A stretch of 64,000 bases of DNA, taken from the NCBI GenBank assembly GCA_026005135.1, contig BPKM01000006.1:1-64000 (forward strand), read 5' to 3'. A program made the translations under genes and the position numbers. The DNA comes from Leptospiraceae bacterium. GTDB lineage: Bacteria; Spirochaetota; Leptospiria; Leptospirales; Leptonemataceae. The notes beneath the pieces were generated by a model. That model saw only the letters and a list, made by a program, of their open reading frames with translations, ran no database searches and was not told the origin of the DNA. Below are positions 1 to 9,140 of the stretch, in pieces; position 1 is the first letter of the stretch; the number at the start of each line of letters is the position of its first letter.

Positions 1-424
1 CTTCGCATGAATAAAATTGAAATTGTTGCATTATATTTTTAATTTTTAAATATTTTATAATTTCGGAAGAACGTTTTGCATCAAAATTACCCAATAAAAT
101 TATAATGTCTCCTTTTTCCTTAGAGATATTTGCATATATAATATCATTGTTGTTATTTTCTTCTTGATGAACATTAGATTCTTCGTTTTCTTCTAAACTT
201 ATATCCTGGGATTCTTTTAATTGATCTGGATTTTTGATTAAATTTTCTTCTATATGTTTTAACTTAAAAAATTGAAAACCTGCAATAAATCCTAAAGTAA
301 AACCAATAAAAAAAACAATTAAAAACCAACTAATCTTACTCTGAGATGATTTGATTTCTCTTTTTCGAGATGGATTTATATCCTTTTCAATTTTTTTTGC
401 AAAATCAATATTCTGTATAGCCAT
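1..424 (-). CDS. Membrane-anchored protein with possible SPOR domain (3' part outside window)
   Basis: The gene reads leftward from an ATG at 424 and runs off the window edge with no stop, leaving 141 visible residues. The N-terminal 35 residues are charged and cytoplasmic. A single hydrophobic segment follows (about residues 34-53, WFLIVFFIGFTLGFIAGF). Then comes an acidic, Asn/Glu-rich linker of about 50 residues. The visible end, GDIIILLGNFDAKRSSEII, resembles the first strand and helix of a SPOR peptidoglycan-binding domain. This layout (short cytoplasmic tail, one TM helix, polar linker, C-terminal SPOR) is usual for division-associated SPOR proteins, but the domain is cut off, so the call rests on layout. 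It lies 45 bp after argD on the same strand. Confidence 0.5.
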   Translation of the reverse strand, partial: MAIQNIDFAKKIEKDINPSRKREIKSSQSKISWFLIVFFIGFTLGFIAGFQFFKLKHIEENLIKNPDQLKESQDISLEENEESNVHQEENNNNDIIYANISKEKGDIIILLGNFDAKRSSEIIKYLKIKNIMQQFQFYSCE

Positions 425-469
425 TTTTATCCAATTATCGGTTTATTTTTATTTTTTAACTTAAAAAAA

Positions 470-1766
470 TTAGCGAAAAGATTCTAAGGTTTTTTGTAAT
501 ATTTCAAGGCCTTCATTGGCAGTTTCCAGATCTATATTCAGTGGTGGCAATAATCTAATAACCTTTTCTGCTGTGCAATTTATAATTAAACCATTTTCTA
601 AGCATTTTAATACAATTTCTTTACATGGTTTATTTAATTCTATTCCAATCATTAAGCCAACACCTCGAATCTCTTTAATAAAAGAAAATTGGCTTTTTAA
701 AATATAAAGTCTTCTAAAAAAATATTCTGATAGTCCTTCAACATTATCTAAAATGTCTCTCGTCATTAAGACTTTTAAGGTTTCGTATGCAACTCTACAT
801 GCTAAGTGATTCCCACCAAAAGTAGAACCATGGATACCTGGTTCAAAAATATGGGTAAATTCATCTTTTACAATCATTGCTCCAATAGGAAATCCATTTG
901 CAAGACCTTTTGCGAGAGTTATTATATCTGGTTCTACATCGTAATATTGGTAAGCAAATAAATGTCCGGTACGACCAATACCACATTGGATTTCATCAAA
1001 TATTAATAAGGATTTTGTTTCGCTGGTTAATTCTCTTGCTTTTTGTAGAAATTCTTTTGATAAAGGATAAATACCTCCTTCGCCCTGAATAGGTTCTAAA
1101 ATTAAAGCACAGATTTCATCACCCTTTGAATCAAAAATTCTGGTTAATGCATCAATATCATCTGGTATAAATTCAATATTGGGGATTACACTTCCAAAGC
1201 CTTTTCTAACTTTTTTCGTTACCTGTAATAGATAAAGAACCAAATGTTCTACCATGGAAACTTCTTTCTAAGGATACAATAATTTCTGCTCCATTTTTTT
1301 CTTTTTGTCCATAATGACGGGCAAATTTGATAGCAGCTTCATTTGCTTCTGTACCAGAATTACAAAAGAATACTTTGCCCGGAAAACTATATTCAATTAA
1401 AACTTCTGCTAACATTGCTTGTTCTTCATTATAGAATAAATTCGATGTATGGATAATTCTTTCTGCTTGTTCACGGATGGCTTCGATTATATCTGCTTCT
1501 CCATGCCCTAAATTTGTTACGGAAATACCGCTTAAAAAATCTATATAACGTTTATGTTCTGTATCATATAAATAAGGACCCTGACCAAAATAAAAACATA
1601 CAGGAAGTCGATTATAAGTATTTAAAATATATTTTTCTGTTTTGGTTTTTATTTCTTCAAAAGTTAAGGGCATACGAAAATAATCTTGTTGTGTATAATT
1701 ATTAATTTGATCCTTTTGAATTCCTTCAGAAGAAGGATTGTTATTTAAAGGTTCTTTTTCTGGCAT
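470..1766 (-). CDS. argD: Acetylornithine aminotransferase, split by one extra base in an A6 run
   Basis: This is a class III PLP aminotransferase of arginine biosynthesis, which converts N-acetylglutamate semialdehyde to N-acetylornithine. The N-terminal part (1766 to about 1217) has YLYDTEHKRYIDFLSGISV, the CNSGTEANEAA motif and FHGRTFGSLSITGNEK. The C-terminal part (from about 1210 down to 470) continues VRKGFG and carries LIFDEIQCGIGRTG and the PLP-lysine region LAKGLANGFPIGAM. The two halves are in different frames. The break sits in six consecutive T on the + strand (1211-1216, A6 in the coding strand); removing one base gives a continuous family-like protein of about 430 residues. As written, translation stops at TAG just after GNEKS. 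Sequencing error, slippage and true decay cannot be separated here. A related ornithine or GABA aminotransferase role is possible but less likely. Confidence 0.85.
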
Positions 1767-1822
1767 AATGTCATTTTTATTAAAGTAATTTAAGATACTA
1801 CTAAAAAATAGAATTCTTTCAA

Positions 1823-2470
1823 TTAAAAAAGTTGTGTTTGCTTCGAAAAGTTAGGAATATAATATTGATATTTCAGTATGTTTTTTAAATCCAGTGTTGG
1901 TTTATAATGTATAGAATGAATCCCAATAGATTTTGCACCTTCTATATTTTCTAGTTTATCATCTATAAAGATTGTATTTTCTGGTTTTGTATTTAATAAA
2001 TCTAAAGTATATTGATAGATTTCGGGTTCTGGTTTTTCAAGATGGATTTCGAAGGAAAAAATCTTATAGTCAAAATAAGAAAAAATAACGAAATGTTTTT
2101 CTATAAATATTTTATGACTTTCATTAGTATTAGAAAGTAGAGCAAGTTTTAAATTATATTTTTGTTTGTTATAATATAATTCTTGTAATAAAAAATAATT
2201 TTTATCTATAATAGAAAAAATGCGATTCCATAAATTTTGTAAATGTTCTATAGAATAAGAAGTCCTTAAATAATCTTTTAATATAGTAAAAAATTCCTTT
2301 GTTGAAATATATCCTAATTCATAATTTTTTATAAGATGGTTTTGTTTTAAAAAATTCAGCACATCTTTTTTAGAATAAGGTGTATGATTTTCTATCCAGT
2401 TATAAAAGGGGTTAAAATCAAAATCAAGGAGAACTTTTCCTAAATCAAATATAATTGTATTTATTATCAT
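1823..2470 (-). CDS. HAD-superfamily hydrolase (YihX-like, subfamily IA)
   Basis: This 215-residue haloacid-dehalogenase-type phosphatase or phosphohydrolase has the four family motifs in order. Motif I is IIFDLGKVLLDFDF near the N-terminus, with the G variant typical of YihX-like members. Motif II is LLSNTNE, the Lys motif is LEKPEPEIY, and motif IV is FIDDKLENIEGA. An all-helical cap lies between motifs I and II. The substrate is unknown; relatives act on small sugar phosphates. The ATG overlaps the stop of the upstream CARF gene by 4 bp (ATGA), so the two are translationally coupled. That pairing with a CARF protein is unusual. Confidence 0.8.
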   Translation of the reverse strand: MIINTIIFDLGKVLLDFDFNPFYNWIENHTPYSKKDVLNFLKQNHLIKNYELGYISTKEFFTILKDYLRTSYSIEHLQNLWNRIFSIIDKNYFLLQELYYNKQKYNLKLALLSNTNESHKIFIEKHFVIFSYFDYKIFSFEIHLEKPEPEIYQYTLDLLNTKPENTIFIDDKLENIEGAKSIGIHSIHYKPTLDLKNILKYQYYIPNFSKQTQLF

Positions 2471-3300
2471 AAGTTTAATATAAATTTGCCAATTTCTGTA
2501 ATTGTTATATTATCATTTTCATCAATTTTTATAATATATCGATTTAAAAAATTATCTAAGTAATAATCTATTATATCTTCTGGAAGATAGGAAAAGAGTT
2601 TTTTAAGATCATTTATAGGAACAATATTATTGTCATCAATAAAATTTAAAATGTCTTTTTCATCTTTATTAAAGAAGTAATAAATAGAAGGTAATATTAA
2701 AATATCCTGTTTATTAAAACCTTCGTGCATATAATATACTTCTGAGCCTGTAAGCATTCCAGCTATAGCTACCGTTATAACATGTGGCTTCATTCCTCCT
2801 GTGGCATTCAAATATACACGATAATTTTCTTTTTTAGCCTTTTGTATTAATCGTAAAAGTAATTCTAATAAATTTATTATATCTTTTTTATATTCTTCTA
2901 TCGCTTTATCTTTATTAAAAAGTTCTAAATCATTATAATATCCATGAATTTCTCTGCTTCCCCATATTTCAATTTGTAGCATAGTTTTAAAATATTTTTC
3001 TAAAATAATTTTAGATAATTCTCCTGCATTTGTTTTTGTAGAAACAAAAAATACTTTTATTTTATCATTTTCTATATTTTCTTTTTCTTTAAATGCCATA
3101 AAACTATTAATTTCTGCAGAATATCCACGAGGATTTTTTTGTAAGAATATTAAAATATCTTTTATAAGATTTTCATCTTCTAAATATTTTTCCCAAAAGC
3201 TATCATTTAATTCATAGTATTTTTTATTTAAAATTTCTGAAGAATATTTATTAAGAATACTTGTTCCCACTGTAATGATATGAAGTTGTGTTTGATTCAT
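2467..3300 (-). CDS. CARF-domain protein with C-terminal winged-helix (APE2256/Crn1 ring-nuclease-like family)
   Basis: This 277-residue protein starts with a CARF strand and loop, IITVGTSIL (Ser14). It carries the second CARF signature LNATGGMKPH (Lys171), which is the fold that binds cyclic oligoadenylate made by Cas10. From memory, the characterised ring nuclease Sso2081 uses Ser11 and Lys168, the same 157-residue spacing. The last ~70 residues (from SIYYFFNKDEKDILNF) look like a winged helix-turn-helix and contain no HEPN or PD-(D/E)XK motif. Most likely roles are a cA4 ring nuclease or a cOA-responsive regulator. It lies about 51 kb from the Cmr operon, inside a minus-strand run with an M50-like protease upstream and a HAD enzyme coupled downstream. 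Confidence 0.8.
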   Translation of the reverse strand: MNQTQLHIITVGTSILNKYSSEILNKKYYELNDSFWEKYLEDENLIKDILIFLQKNPRGYSAEINSFMAFKEKENIENDKIKVFFVSTKTNAGELSKIILEKYFKTMLQIEIWGSREIHGYYNDLELFNKDKAIEEYKKDIINLLELLLRLIQKAKKENYRVYLNATGGMKPHVITVAIAGMLTGSEVYYMHEGFNKQDILILPSIYYFFNKDEKDILNFIDDNNIVPINDLKKLFSYLPEDIIDYYLDNFLNRYIIKIDENDNITITEIGKFILNL

Positions 3301-3350
3301 ATATACATTACTTTCTTAATAGTAAGAAAAATCAACTATTTTTACTTGTT

Positions 3351-4205
3351 TTATTCATTTTTTAATAATTTTTCTATTTTTTCATCAGTTGGTATTTGAT
3401 TTTCTATAGTAGAATGTGTTATTATTTTTTGTTCTTCGATATTGGTATTTTCGGTTGGTATTCCATTAGTATTTTGAGTTTCCAGATTATGTAGTTTTTC
3501 TGTATCTGAGTGGGAAAATTCTGTGGATTCCTCTTCTAAAAGTAAAGAAAGTATAAATTTATAAAAAATATATAAAATAATAGAAATCCATATAAAAGAA
3601 ATAAAATAAATAAAATCAACTGACTCTCCTAAATTAATATTTTTAGATTTAAAGAAATAATATAAAATTCCTATATCGGATTGAAAAGGATTTTTAGAAA
3701 AGTCTAATAAATCATAAAAACTATAAAATAAAATAAAACTTTGTATAGAAGTAAAACATAAAAAGGCAATATTTTTATTTATAAAATATAAAATAAATAA
3801 ACCAATACTCCATAAGAAAGAAATCTGAAAAGCTAATGTTCCAAAAGGAATAAAAACAAAAGAAATAATAAGTAATAATAAACAAAATATAAAATAGTAT
3901 AAATCTTCTAGTTCTTGTTTTAGAAAATTACGTAAAAATAATGATGCTGTTAAAACTGTACCAATATAACCAGAGGAGGCTGTTAATATAAAACCAAAAA
4001 AAGGTAAATCGCCTTTTATCATTGTTTTAGCAGATTCATCTTCAAAAATGTGGAATTGAATCCAATCAACATTAAAAAACATTGCCATTAAACTATGCCA
4101 TAGTTCATGTATTAATACAGCAAGCATTTTAAAAGGAAATAAAAAAGAACTTTCCCAGAAAACAAAAGATAGAAAAAAGGTTAATAAAATAATCCAGAAT
4201 CTCAT
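3351..4205 (-). CDS. M50B-like membrane metalloprotease
   Basis: This 284-residue integral membrane protein has a zinc-protease HEXXH motif, HELWHSLMA, at about residues 33-41 just after the first hydrophobic segment. Several further TM segments follow, and there is an FYDLLDF...SDIG stretch late in the membrane domain that resembles the second metal-ligand region of the peptidase M50B-like family. The last ~65 residues are a polar, Thr/Glu/Asn-rich cytoplasmic tail with no recognisable domain. The substrate is unknown. The start codon is only 16 bp from that of the divergent mnmC, and the downstream CARF gene follows after 50 bp on the same strand. Confidence 0.7.
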   Translation of the reverse strand: MRFWIILLTFFLSFVFWESSFLFPFKMLAVLIHELWHSLMAMFFNVDWIQFHIFEDESAKTMIKGDLPFFGFILTASSGYIGTVLTASLFLRNFLKQELEDLYYFIFCLLLLIISFVFIPFGTLAFQISFLWSIGLFILYFINKNIAFLCFTSIQSFILFYSFYDLLDFSKNPFQSDIGILYYFFKSKNINLGESVDFIYFISFIWISIILYIFYKFILSLLLEEESTEFSHSDTEKLHNLETQNTNGIPTENTNIEEQKIITHSTIENQIPTDEKIEKLLKNE

Positions 4206-4221
4206 TATTTTTTAATATCGA

Positions 4222-6123
4222 ATGTATAGTGAAAAATTTCAAGATATTTATTTTAATTCTGATGGTTTAGAAGAATCCCGCTATGTATTTATAGAAGGTA
4301 ATCATTTGCCTGAACGTTTTAAAAAGACAAAAAGTTTTTCTATTTGTGAATTAGGATTTGGTACGGGTTTAAATTTTTTATTAACATCTAAAATCTTTTT
4401 AGAACAAAATCAACATAAGGAAGGGCGTTTATATTATTATTCTATAGAAAAATATCCATTAAGTATTGCCCAAATTCAAATAGCATTACAAAGATTTTAT
4501 GAAATTTCGTCAGAATTACAAAATTTAATCTTCTTATTAAAAAATATATATTATCCTATAGAAGGATTTTATACGATTGATTTTCATCCACGAATTCGAT
4601 TAACTTTACTTATTGGTGATGTTATAGATATGCTACAATCTTTATCAGAAGAATGTAAATTTGATGCCTGGTATTTAGACGGATTTGCTCCTTCGAAAAA
4701 TCCAGAGATGTGGCAGGAATCTATCTATCAAGAAATGGCAAGATTATCTTATAAAAATACAACATTTGCTACATTTAGTTGTGCTGGCATTGTAAAAAGG
4801 GGTTTAAGTAAAGCTAACTTTATTATTCAAAAAAGAAAAGGTTTTAAATATAAAAAAGAAATGTTATATGGATATTACAATAGTTCTTCTGAAAAATTAG
4901 AAACTTTTCAAAAAAAGCGTATTGCCATTATCGGTGCAGGAATTTCTGGTATATCGACGACTATTGCTCTTCTAAAAAGAGGTTATGAAGTTTTATTATT
5001 TGATCAAAACCCCTATTTAATGCAAGGTGCATCATCAATACCTATTGCCTCGATTATGCCTTATATTAGTGCACAAAAAAATGAGTTAACAGATTATACT
5101 ATAAAAAGTTATAATTATTTTATTTCTTTTTTATTATCTTTATTTAAAAAGGATTTTTATAACCTTTTTAAAGATACTTTAATTTATAAAACCTTAAATA
5201 AAAATGATAAAATACTTTCTTTTATTAAGAATTATAAAATAAATAATCATTCTATTAGAGCTTATAAAAATTATTTTTTAAATAGACGAGCAGGCATTAT
5301 TGATACCCATTATTTACGAATTCTTATAGAAAACTTAATGAGTAATTATTCAGACAATTTAAATTTTTATTTTAATACTAAAATTATTGATTTTATGAAA
5401 GATGGCGAAATAATCCTTTTGCAGGATCATCAACATAGAATTTATGAAGTTGATTCTCTGATTTTTTGTAATTCTTATCATTTAAATCAATTTTCTATTC
5501 TTTCTTATATTGACTATTTAACTATTAGAGGACAGATGATACGTTTTAATTCTAATTACTTACGACAAAACATAAAACATAATGTTTTAGGAGATATATC
5601 CTTATTTTCTTTAAATGATAAAATTTATATTGGTTCTTCTTTTGAACATTATAATAAAAATTTGCAAAGAGATTCCATTTCTGATAAATATATATTAAAA
5701 AAATTAGAAAAAAATTTTATAGATATTTTTGATGATATTGCAATAAAAAATCCAGATTATGATTTTAAAATTCCTACAGAAGCATTTATTGGTTTTCGAT
5801 GTCAATCTATGGATTATTTACCTGTAATAGGAAGATTGGTTAACTGGGAGCAATTTTTAGAATATTTACGAAGTTTAATTCCAAATAAACGATATTATTA
5901 TAAAGATATATATATTCCAGAGTATAAAAATATTTTTTTAAATACCTGCCATGGAACGAGAGGCTATACAACATCTTTTTTAGGTGGAGAAATCATTGCT
6001 AGTATGATAGATAAAAATCCTATCCCAGTAGAAAAACAAATGATTCATTCTTTATCGCCTGCTCGGTTTGTTTTTAGAAAATGGCGATCCAGCCAAAATA
6101 GAAAAATTTTTGATTTAAAATGA
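4222..6123 (+). CDS. mnmC: Bifunctional tRNA 5-methylaminomethyl-2-thiouridine biosynthesis protein
   Basis: This 633-residue two-domain enzyme finishes mnm5s2U34 in tRNA. The N-terminal methyltransferase domain has the MnmC-type start FQDIYFNSDGLEESRYVF, the SAM loop ICELGFGTGLNFLL and the signature FDAWYLDGFAPSKNPEMW. The C-terminal FAD-dependent oxidoreductase domain begins at about residue 233 with RIAIIGAGISGISTTIALL and ends with the flavin-binding CHGTRGYTTSFLGGE. The N-terminus is about 20 residues shorter than usual: an in-frame TAA lies 10 bp before the ATG, and the divergent gene starts 16 bp away. No Shine-Dalgarno site is visible, so the message may be leaderless. Confidence 0.9.
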   Translation: MYSEKFQDIYFNSDGLEESRYVFIEGNHLPERFKKTKSFSICELGFGTGLNFLLTSKIFLEQNQHKEGRLYYYSIEKYPLSIAQIQIALQRFYEISSELQNLIFLLKNIYYPIEGFYTIDFHPRIRLTLLIGDVIDMLQSLSEECKFDAWYLDGFAPSKNPEMWQESIYQEMARLSYKNTTFATFSCAGIVKRGLSKANFIIQKRKGFKYKKEMLYGYYNSSSEKLETFQKKRIAIIGAGISGISTTIALLKRGYEVLLFDQNPYLMQGASSIPIASIMPYISAQKNELTDYTIKSYNYFISFLLSLFKKDFYNLFKDTLIYKTLNKNDKILSFIKNYKINNHSIRAYKNYFLNRRAGIIDTHYLRILIENLMSNYSDNLNFYFNTKIIDFMKDGEIILLQDHQHRIYEVDSLIFCNSYHLNQFSILSYIDYLTIRGQMIRFNSNYLRQNIKHNVLGDISLFSLNDKIYIGSSFEHYNKNLQRDSISDKYILKKLEKNFIDIFDDIAIKNPDYDFKIPTEAFIGFRCQSMDYLPVIGRLVNWEQFLEYLRSLIPNKRYYYKDIYIPEYKNIFLNTCHGTRGYTTSFLGGEIIASMIDKNPIPVEKQMIHSLSPARFVFRKWRSSQNRKIFDLK

Positions 6124-6226
6124 TTTTAAACTTGTCATTCCATACAGGATTTCTTATTTTAACTTAAAGTAAATATTTCTATGGGGTAACTAAAATTTAA
6201 AAATATCAGAATAAAAGAGTAGAACA

Positions 6227-7186
6227 ATGGCAAGAATAGAAAATCAAGATATTATAACGAAAATTATAAGTAAAAAAAATCATTTTCCTATTAAAGACGA
6301 GAAAGGATTATCAGATTATCAAAAATTACCAGATAAAACTGGTATAAGAATACAAGAAGTAGGTATAACAAGATTTAGAATACCAGTTTTATTTGAACAT
6401 ATAGAACTTCCAGAAAGACCTATTATGAATCATGATTGTATAGCATCTATGCGTATTAATCTTAAAGAAGGAAAAACTGGAATTAATATGAGTCGGTTAT
6501 GTGCCATTTTACAGGAAGAAACATCTAATATTCCTTTAGATCATATTTTAATAGAAAAAATATTAAAACGTTTTCAATGGGAAATGAGAGACGAAGAAAA
6601 TGAAGAACCATTCGAATATACTCATTTAATATTAGAATTTAATTATCCAATGAAGCAAAAATCATTAAAAAGTGGCAATTGGGGTTGGCAATATTATCCT
6701 TCCAAAATAGAATCTGTTATGAACAAAAACCAGATGGACTTATTTTATACAGTGGATTATGAATATTCTTCTACTTGTCCCTGTAGTTTATCTTTAGCCC
6801 AACAATATGAATATGAATATGCACAGGGTTTAACACAAGAAGGGAATGGTATTGCAACTGCACATGCGCAACGTTCCAGAGCAAGAGTAACTGTCCAGAT
6901 AGCACCAGAAGAAGAATTTTTTATTCCTTATCTTGTAGAATTATTACGTAAAGCTATTCCAACAGAAACACAAAGTATGGTAAAAAGAATTGATGAACAG
7001 GCATTTGCTATTTTGAATGGCATGAATCCTATTTTTGTAGAACATGTAGCAAGACGATTGCATCAAATATTAGATAATGAAAGTAAAATTTTAGACTGGA
7101 AAGCTGAAATTGAACATTTTGAATCTTTACATAGTCATAATGCTTTTGCCAAAATTTACAAAGGAATCAAGGGAGGTTTAAAATAA
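6227..7186 (+). CDS. folE2: GTP cyclohydrolase I type B (FolE2/GCYH-IB)
   Basis: This 319-residue enzyme converts GTP to dihydroneopterin triphosphate, the first step of folate (and queuosine) synthesis. Family features are PDKTGIRIQEVGITRFRIPV near residues 34-55, a central SMRINL strand, the cysteine motif STCPCSLSLAQQ that binds the catalytic metal, and AHAQRSRARVTVQI. The length is normal for the family. The start follows a 103-bp gap after mnmC with no strong Shine-Dalgarno sequence. No MTF1-type or preQ1-type riboswitch could be recognised in the gap. The gene stands alone between mnmC and a convergent lipoprotein gene whose stop is 1 bp away. Confidence 0.92.
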   Translation: MARIENQDIITKIISKKNHFPIKDEKGLSDYQKLPDKTGIRIQEVGITRFRIPVLFEHIELPERPIMNHDCIASMRINLKEGKTGINMSRLCAILQEETSNIPLDHILIEKILKRFQWEMRDEENEEPFEYTHLILEFNYPMKQKSLKSGNWGWQYYPSKIESVMNKNQMDLFYTVDYEYSSTCPCSLSLAQQYEYEYAQGLTQEGNGIATAHAQRSRARVTVQIAPEEEFFIPYLVELLRKAIPTETQSMVKRIDEQAFAILNGMNPIFVEHVARRLHQILDNESKILDWKAEIEHFESLHSHNAFAKIYKGIKGGLK

Positions 7187-7187
7187 A

Positions 7188-7586
7188 TTATTCTTTAGCA
7201 CCATATTGAATCCATCTGCGAACTGCATCATTTATACAGGAATTGGAATAATCCTTCATACTACCAGTAGTAATAGTCTGGTATAATAAGGATTCCTGTG
7301 GTGCATAAGGAACAACTCTATTTTTTGTTTGATTATAATCATTTAAATCTAAATTACCTTCATGTATAGTAGAATTATGACATTTTAGACAGTTTTCGAA
7401 TACATTTTTTTGATGTAATTCTGTAAATGTTGGCTCTTCTGATAGAGAATATACTTTACAATTAGAATTGATACTATTTAGTAAAAGGGTTTGAATTAGT
7501 TCGTCTTTTTTCTTATCTTCTTCGTTTTGTAATTTACAAAATAAAAATATAAAAATAACAATAATAAAAATTAATTTATTTTTCAT
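7188..7586 (-). CDS. Lipoprotein with a single c-type haem motif (PSCyt1-like)
   Basis: The start chosen is the ATG at 7586, because it gives a clean signal peptide (KNKLIFIIVIFIFLFC) ending in a plausible lipobox Cys; the upstream in-frame extension is basic and lies inside the next gene. The mature protein of about 115 residues contains NCLKCHN, a CXXCH haem c attachment site. The surrounding pattern (ELHQKNVFENCLKCHN..., a LDLNDYNQTKN stretch, ESLLY, and C-terminal AVRRWIQYGAKE) resembles the planctomycete-type cytochrome c domain found at protein ends. It is likely a periplasmic, membrane-tethered electron carrier. Two further Cys (in NSNC and NSC) could form a disulfide. The redox partner is unknown. 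Confidence 0.65.
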   Translation of the reverse strand: MKNKLIFIIVIFIFLFCKLQNEEDKKKDELIQTLLLNSINSNCKVYSLSEEPTFTELHQKNVFENCLKCHNSTIHEGNLDLNDYNQTKNRVVPYAPQESLLYQTITTGSMKDYSNSCINDAVRRWIQYGAKE

Positions 7587-7597
7587 ATATTTAAAAA

Positions 7598-7972
7598 TCA
7601 ATAAATACCTAACATCATTTTTACTTCTTCGCTTGCCATTTCTCTTGGATCCCATGGCGGAGAAAATGTAATTTCTACAATTGCATCTTCTATACCATTT
7701 ACACGCTTACATGCTTCTTTTACTTCGTGTTCTAAATAAGGACCAGCTGGGCAACCCATTGAAGTTAAAGTCATTTTTACAAATGCTTTATTTCCTTCTG
7801 TCCATATATCATAAACAAGCCCTAAATCTACGATAGAAAAACCAATTTCTGGATCATAAACTTTTTTTACTTCTTCCCATAATTTAGAAATTAACTCTGG
7901 ATTTTGATTGGTAAGATCATTTTGGTTTTCGCTTTGTTGATTATTGTGTATAGAATCTGAATTTTCCTTCAT
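7598..7972 (-). CDS. DUF59/MIP18-family Fe-S cluster assembly factor
   Basis: This 124-residue protein matches the SufT/PaaD/MIP18 family: LWEEVKKVYDPEIGFSIVDLGLVYDI, then TLTSMGCPAGPYL with the conserved reactive Cys, and the ending TFSPPWDPREMASEEVKMMLG. These proteins act as carriers or maturation factors in iron-sulfur cluster assembly. The first 25 residues (Asn/Gln/Ser-rich) are a nonconserved extension. The ATG at 7972 is preferred over an in-frame TTG at 7981. It is followed after 11 bp by the cytochrome lipoprotein gene, so both are probably co-transcribed. Confidence 0.85.
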   Translation of the reverse strand: MKENSDSIHNNQQSENQNDLTNQNPELISKLWEEVKKVYDPEIGFSIVDLGLVYDIWTEGNKAFVKMTLTSMGCPAGPYLEHEVKEACKRVNGIEDAIVEITFSPPWDPREMASEEVKMMLGIY

Positions 7973-8064
7973 ACAAAACAATAAAATATAGTTTTTTTAA
8001 TAGGCAATAAAATAATAACAATTATTGATAAATGTAAAACAAATATTGAGGAAAAAGCAAAATT

Positions 8065-8622
8065 TTATTTTCTATTTTTTAGCTCTTGCTGTATTTGTTG
8101 ATTTGTTTCTAAAATCTTTTGTAAAATATCAAAATTTTTATTATTAAAATACGTCATTGTACTAAATAAAATACTAACTAACACTACTATTAACCATTGG
8201 ATGAAATGAATTCTTTTATTCGTATCTTCGAATCTTCTATCTATGGCTTCGAAGCGTTTATTCATATATTGTAATTGTTCTTCAAAACGTTTGTTCATAG
8301 AATGTAATTGCTCTTCAAAGCGTTTATTCATATATTGTAATTGTTCTTCAAAACGTTTATCCATATAATGCAATTGTTCTTCGAATCTTTTGTCCGTATA
8401 GTGGATAAGATCCTGGAAACGTTTATCCATTGTTTTAAAACCTTCTCGAACTTCGATAATTAATTCTCGTAATTCTGATTTTTGGACATAATTTTGTTGT
8501 TCTTCGGTAATTTCTTCAAAGATTTCATCTAATTCCTGTATGGCTATATCTTCTTTATTTTCTTTAAGAAAAGTAATAAATTTTTTAATTTTAGCTCTTC
8601 TAATATCTGCTTTTAAAGGCAT
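8065..8622 (-). CDS. Coiled-coil protein with C-terminal membrane anchor
   Basis: This 185-residue protein has unknown function. Residues 1-60 are helical and basic then acidic (ADIRRAKIKKFITFLKENK, ELDEIFEEI). Residues 67-121 are five tandem 11-residue coiled-coil units of the type KRFEEQLQYMN. A TM segment follows (FIQWLIVVLVSILFSTMTYF) and then a short polar tail rich in Gln and Lys. The start is the ATG at 8622, chosen because the homologous pseudogene at 30.6-31.1 kb begins at the same alignment point; the upstream TTG extension is not conserved. Eleven-residue repeats suggest a right-handed or hendecad coil. It may be a membrane-tethered scaffold, but nothing in the sequence proves a role. 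Confidence 0.6.
   Translation of the reverse strand: MPLKADIRRAKIKKFITFLKENKEDIAIQELDEIFEEITEEQQNYVQKSELRELIIEVREGFKTMDKRFQDLIHYTDKRFEEQLHYMDKRFEEQLQYMNKRFEEQLHSMNKRFEEQLQYMNKRFEAIDRRFEDTNKRIHFIQWLIVVLVSILFSTMTYFNNKNFDILQKILETNQQIQQELKNRK
8260..8424 (-). repeat. Five 33-bp in-frame tandem repeats
   Basis: Five consecutive 33-bp units encode KRFxxxxxxxx hendecads in the coiled-coil gene. Units 3 and 5 encode the identical peptide KRFEEQLQYMN. The unit length is a multiple of three, so copy-number change would lengthen or shorten the coil without breaking the frame. Confidence 0.8.
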
Positions 8623-8761
8623 AGTAACATAATAATAAAACAATTTTATTAAGTAAAGAAAAATTTGTTATAAGAATATTTTTTAAATTATTAATCCATC
8701 AGACAGATTAAAAAAGAAAATCCAATATTTTACAAATATAATAAATGTATTATTATAAATA

Positions 8762-8810
8762 TTATCCCAAAAAGGACAAAATGATGCCTTTTTTGTCCAA
8801 TAATGGACAA
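8762..8810. promoter_or_regulatory. Tandem-palindrome operator, site A
   Basis: Two 18-bp palindromes lie here: TTATCC-N6-GGACAA (8762-8779) and the perfect TTGTCC-N6-GGACAA (8793-8810), with centres 31 bp apart. The same pair with the same spacing recurs at 15672, 31441 and 45707. The second centre is about 112 bp upstream of the ATG at 8914. Dyad symmetry and a spacing of about three helical turns suggest a dimeric regulator binding two sites on one DNA face. Confidence 0.8.
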
Positions 8811-8946
8811 TTTTAAAAAATTTTTTTATAAACAAAGAAAAAAATATTGTCAGAATTTAGATTATATAAAAATTATAAATAAACAATAAAATAATACATA
8901 AAGGAGGATAGAAATGAAGATACAAAACCTAAAAAATAAAATAAAA

Positions 8947-8971
8947 CAATTCAATTCAATTCAATTCAATT
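8947..8971 (+). repeat. (CAATT)5 pentanucleotide tract, copy 1
   Basis: Five exact CAATT units follow 11 codons after the ATG at 8914. The unit length is not a multiple of three, so each gain or loss changes the downstream frame. At five units the frame closes at once. Six or three units would open it into the lipoprotein signal-peptide region. Confidence 0.85.
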
Positions 8972-9140
8972 TATAAAAAGATTGGCTTTTCGTTTGGAAC
9001 CATAATAGGATTATCGATTATTCTATATTGTGGTTTGGGATGTATGGAAAATAAGCATAAAAAAAATGATTATGATTTCTATATATTAACATTATTAAAT
9101 AGAGAAAATTCTTCTACAAAAATGGCAACTAGTGATGATA

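Noticed and set aside
6124..6226. Riboswitch ahead of folE2
   Set aside because: No stem set or conserved core of the tetrahydrofolate or preQ1 classes could be found in the 103 bp.
8260..8424. 33-bp repeats considered as a CRISPR array
   Set aside because: The units are contiguous, with no spacers, are in frame, and encode a coiled coil.
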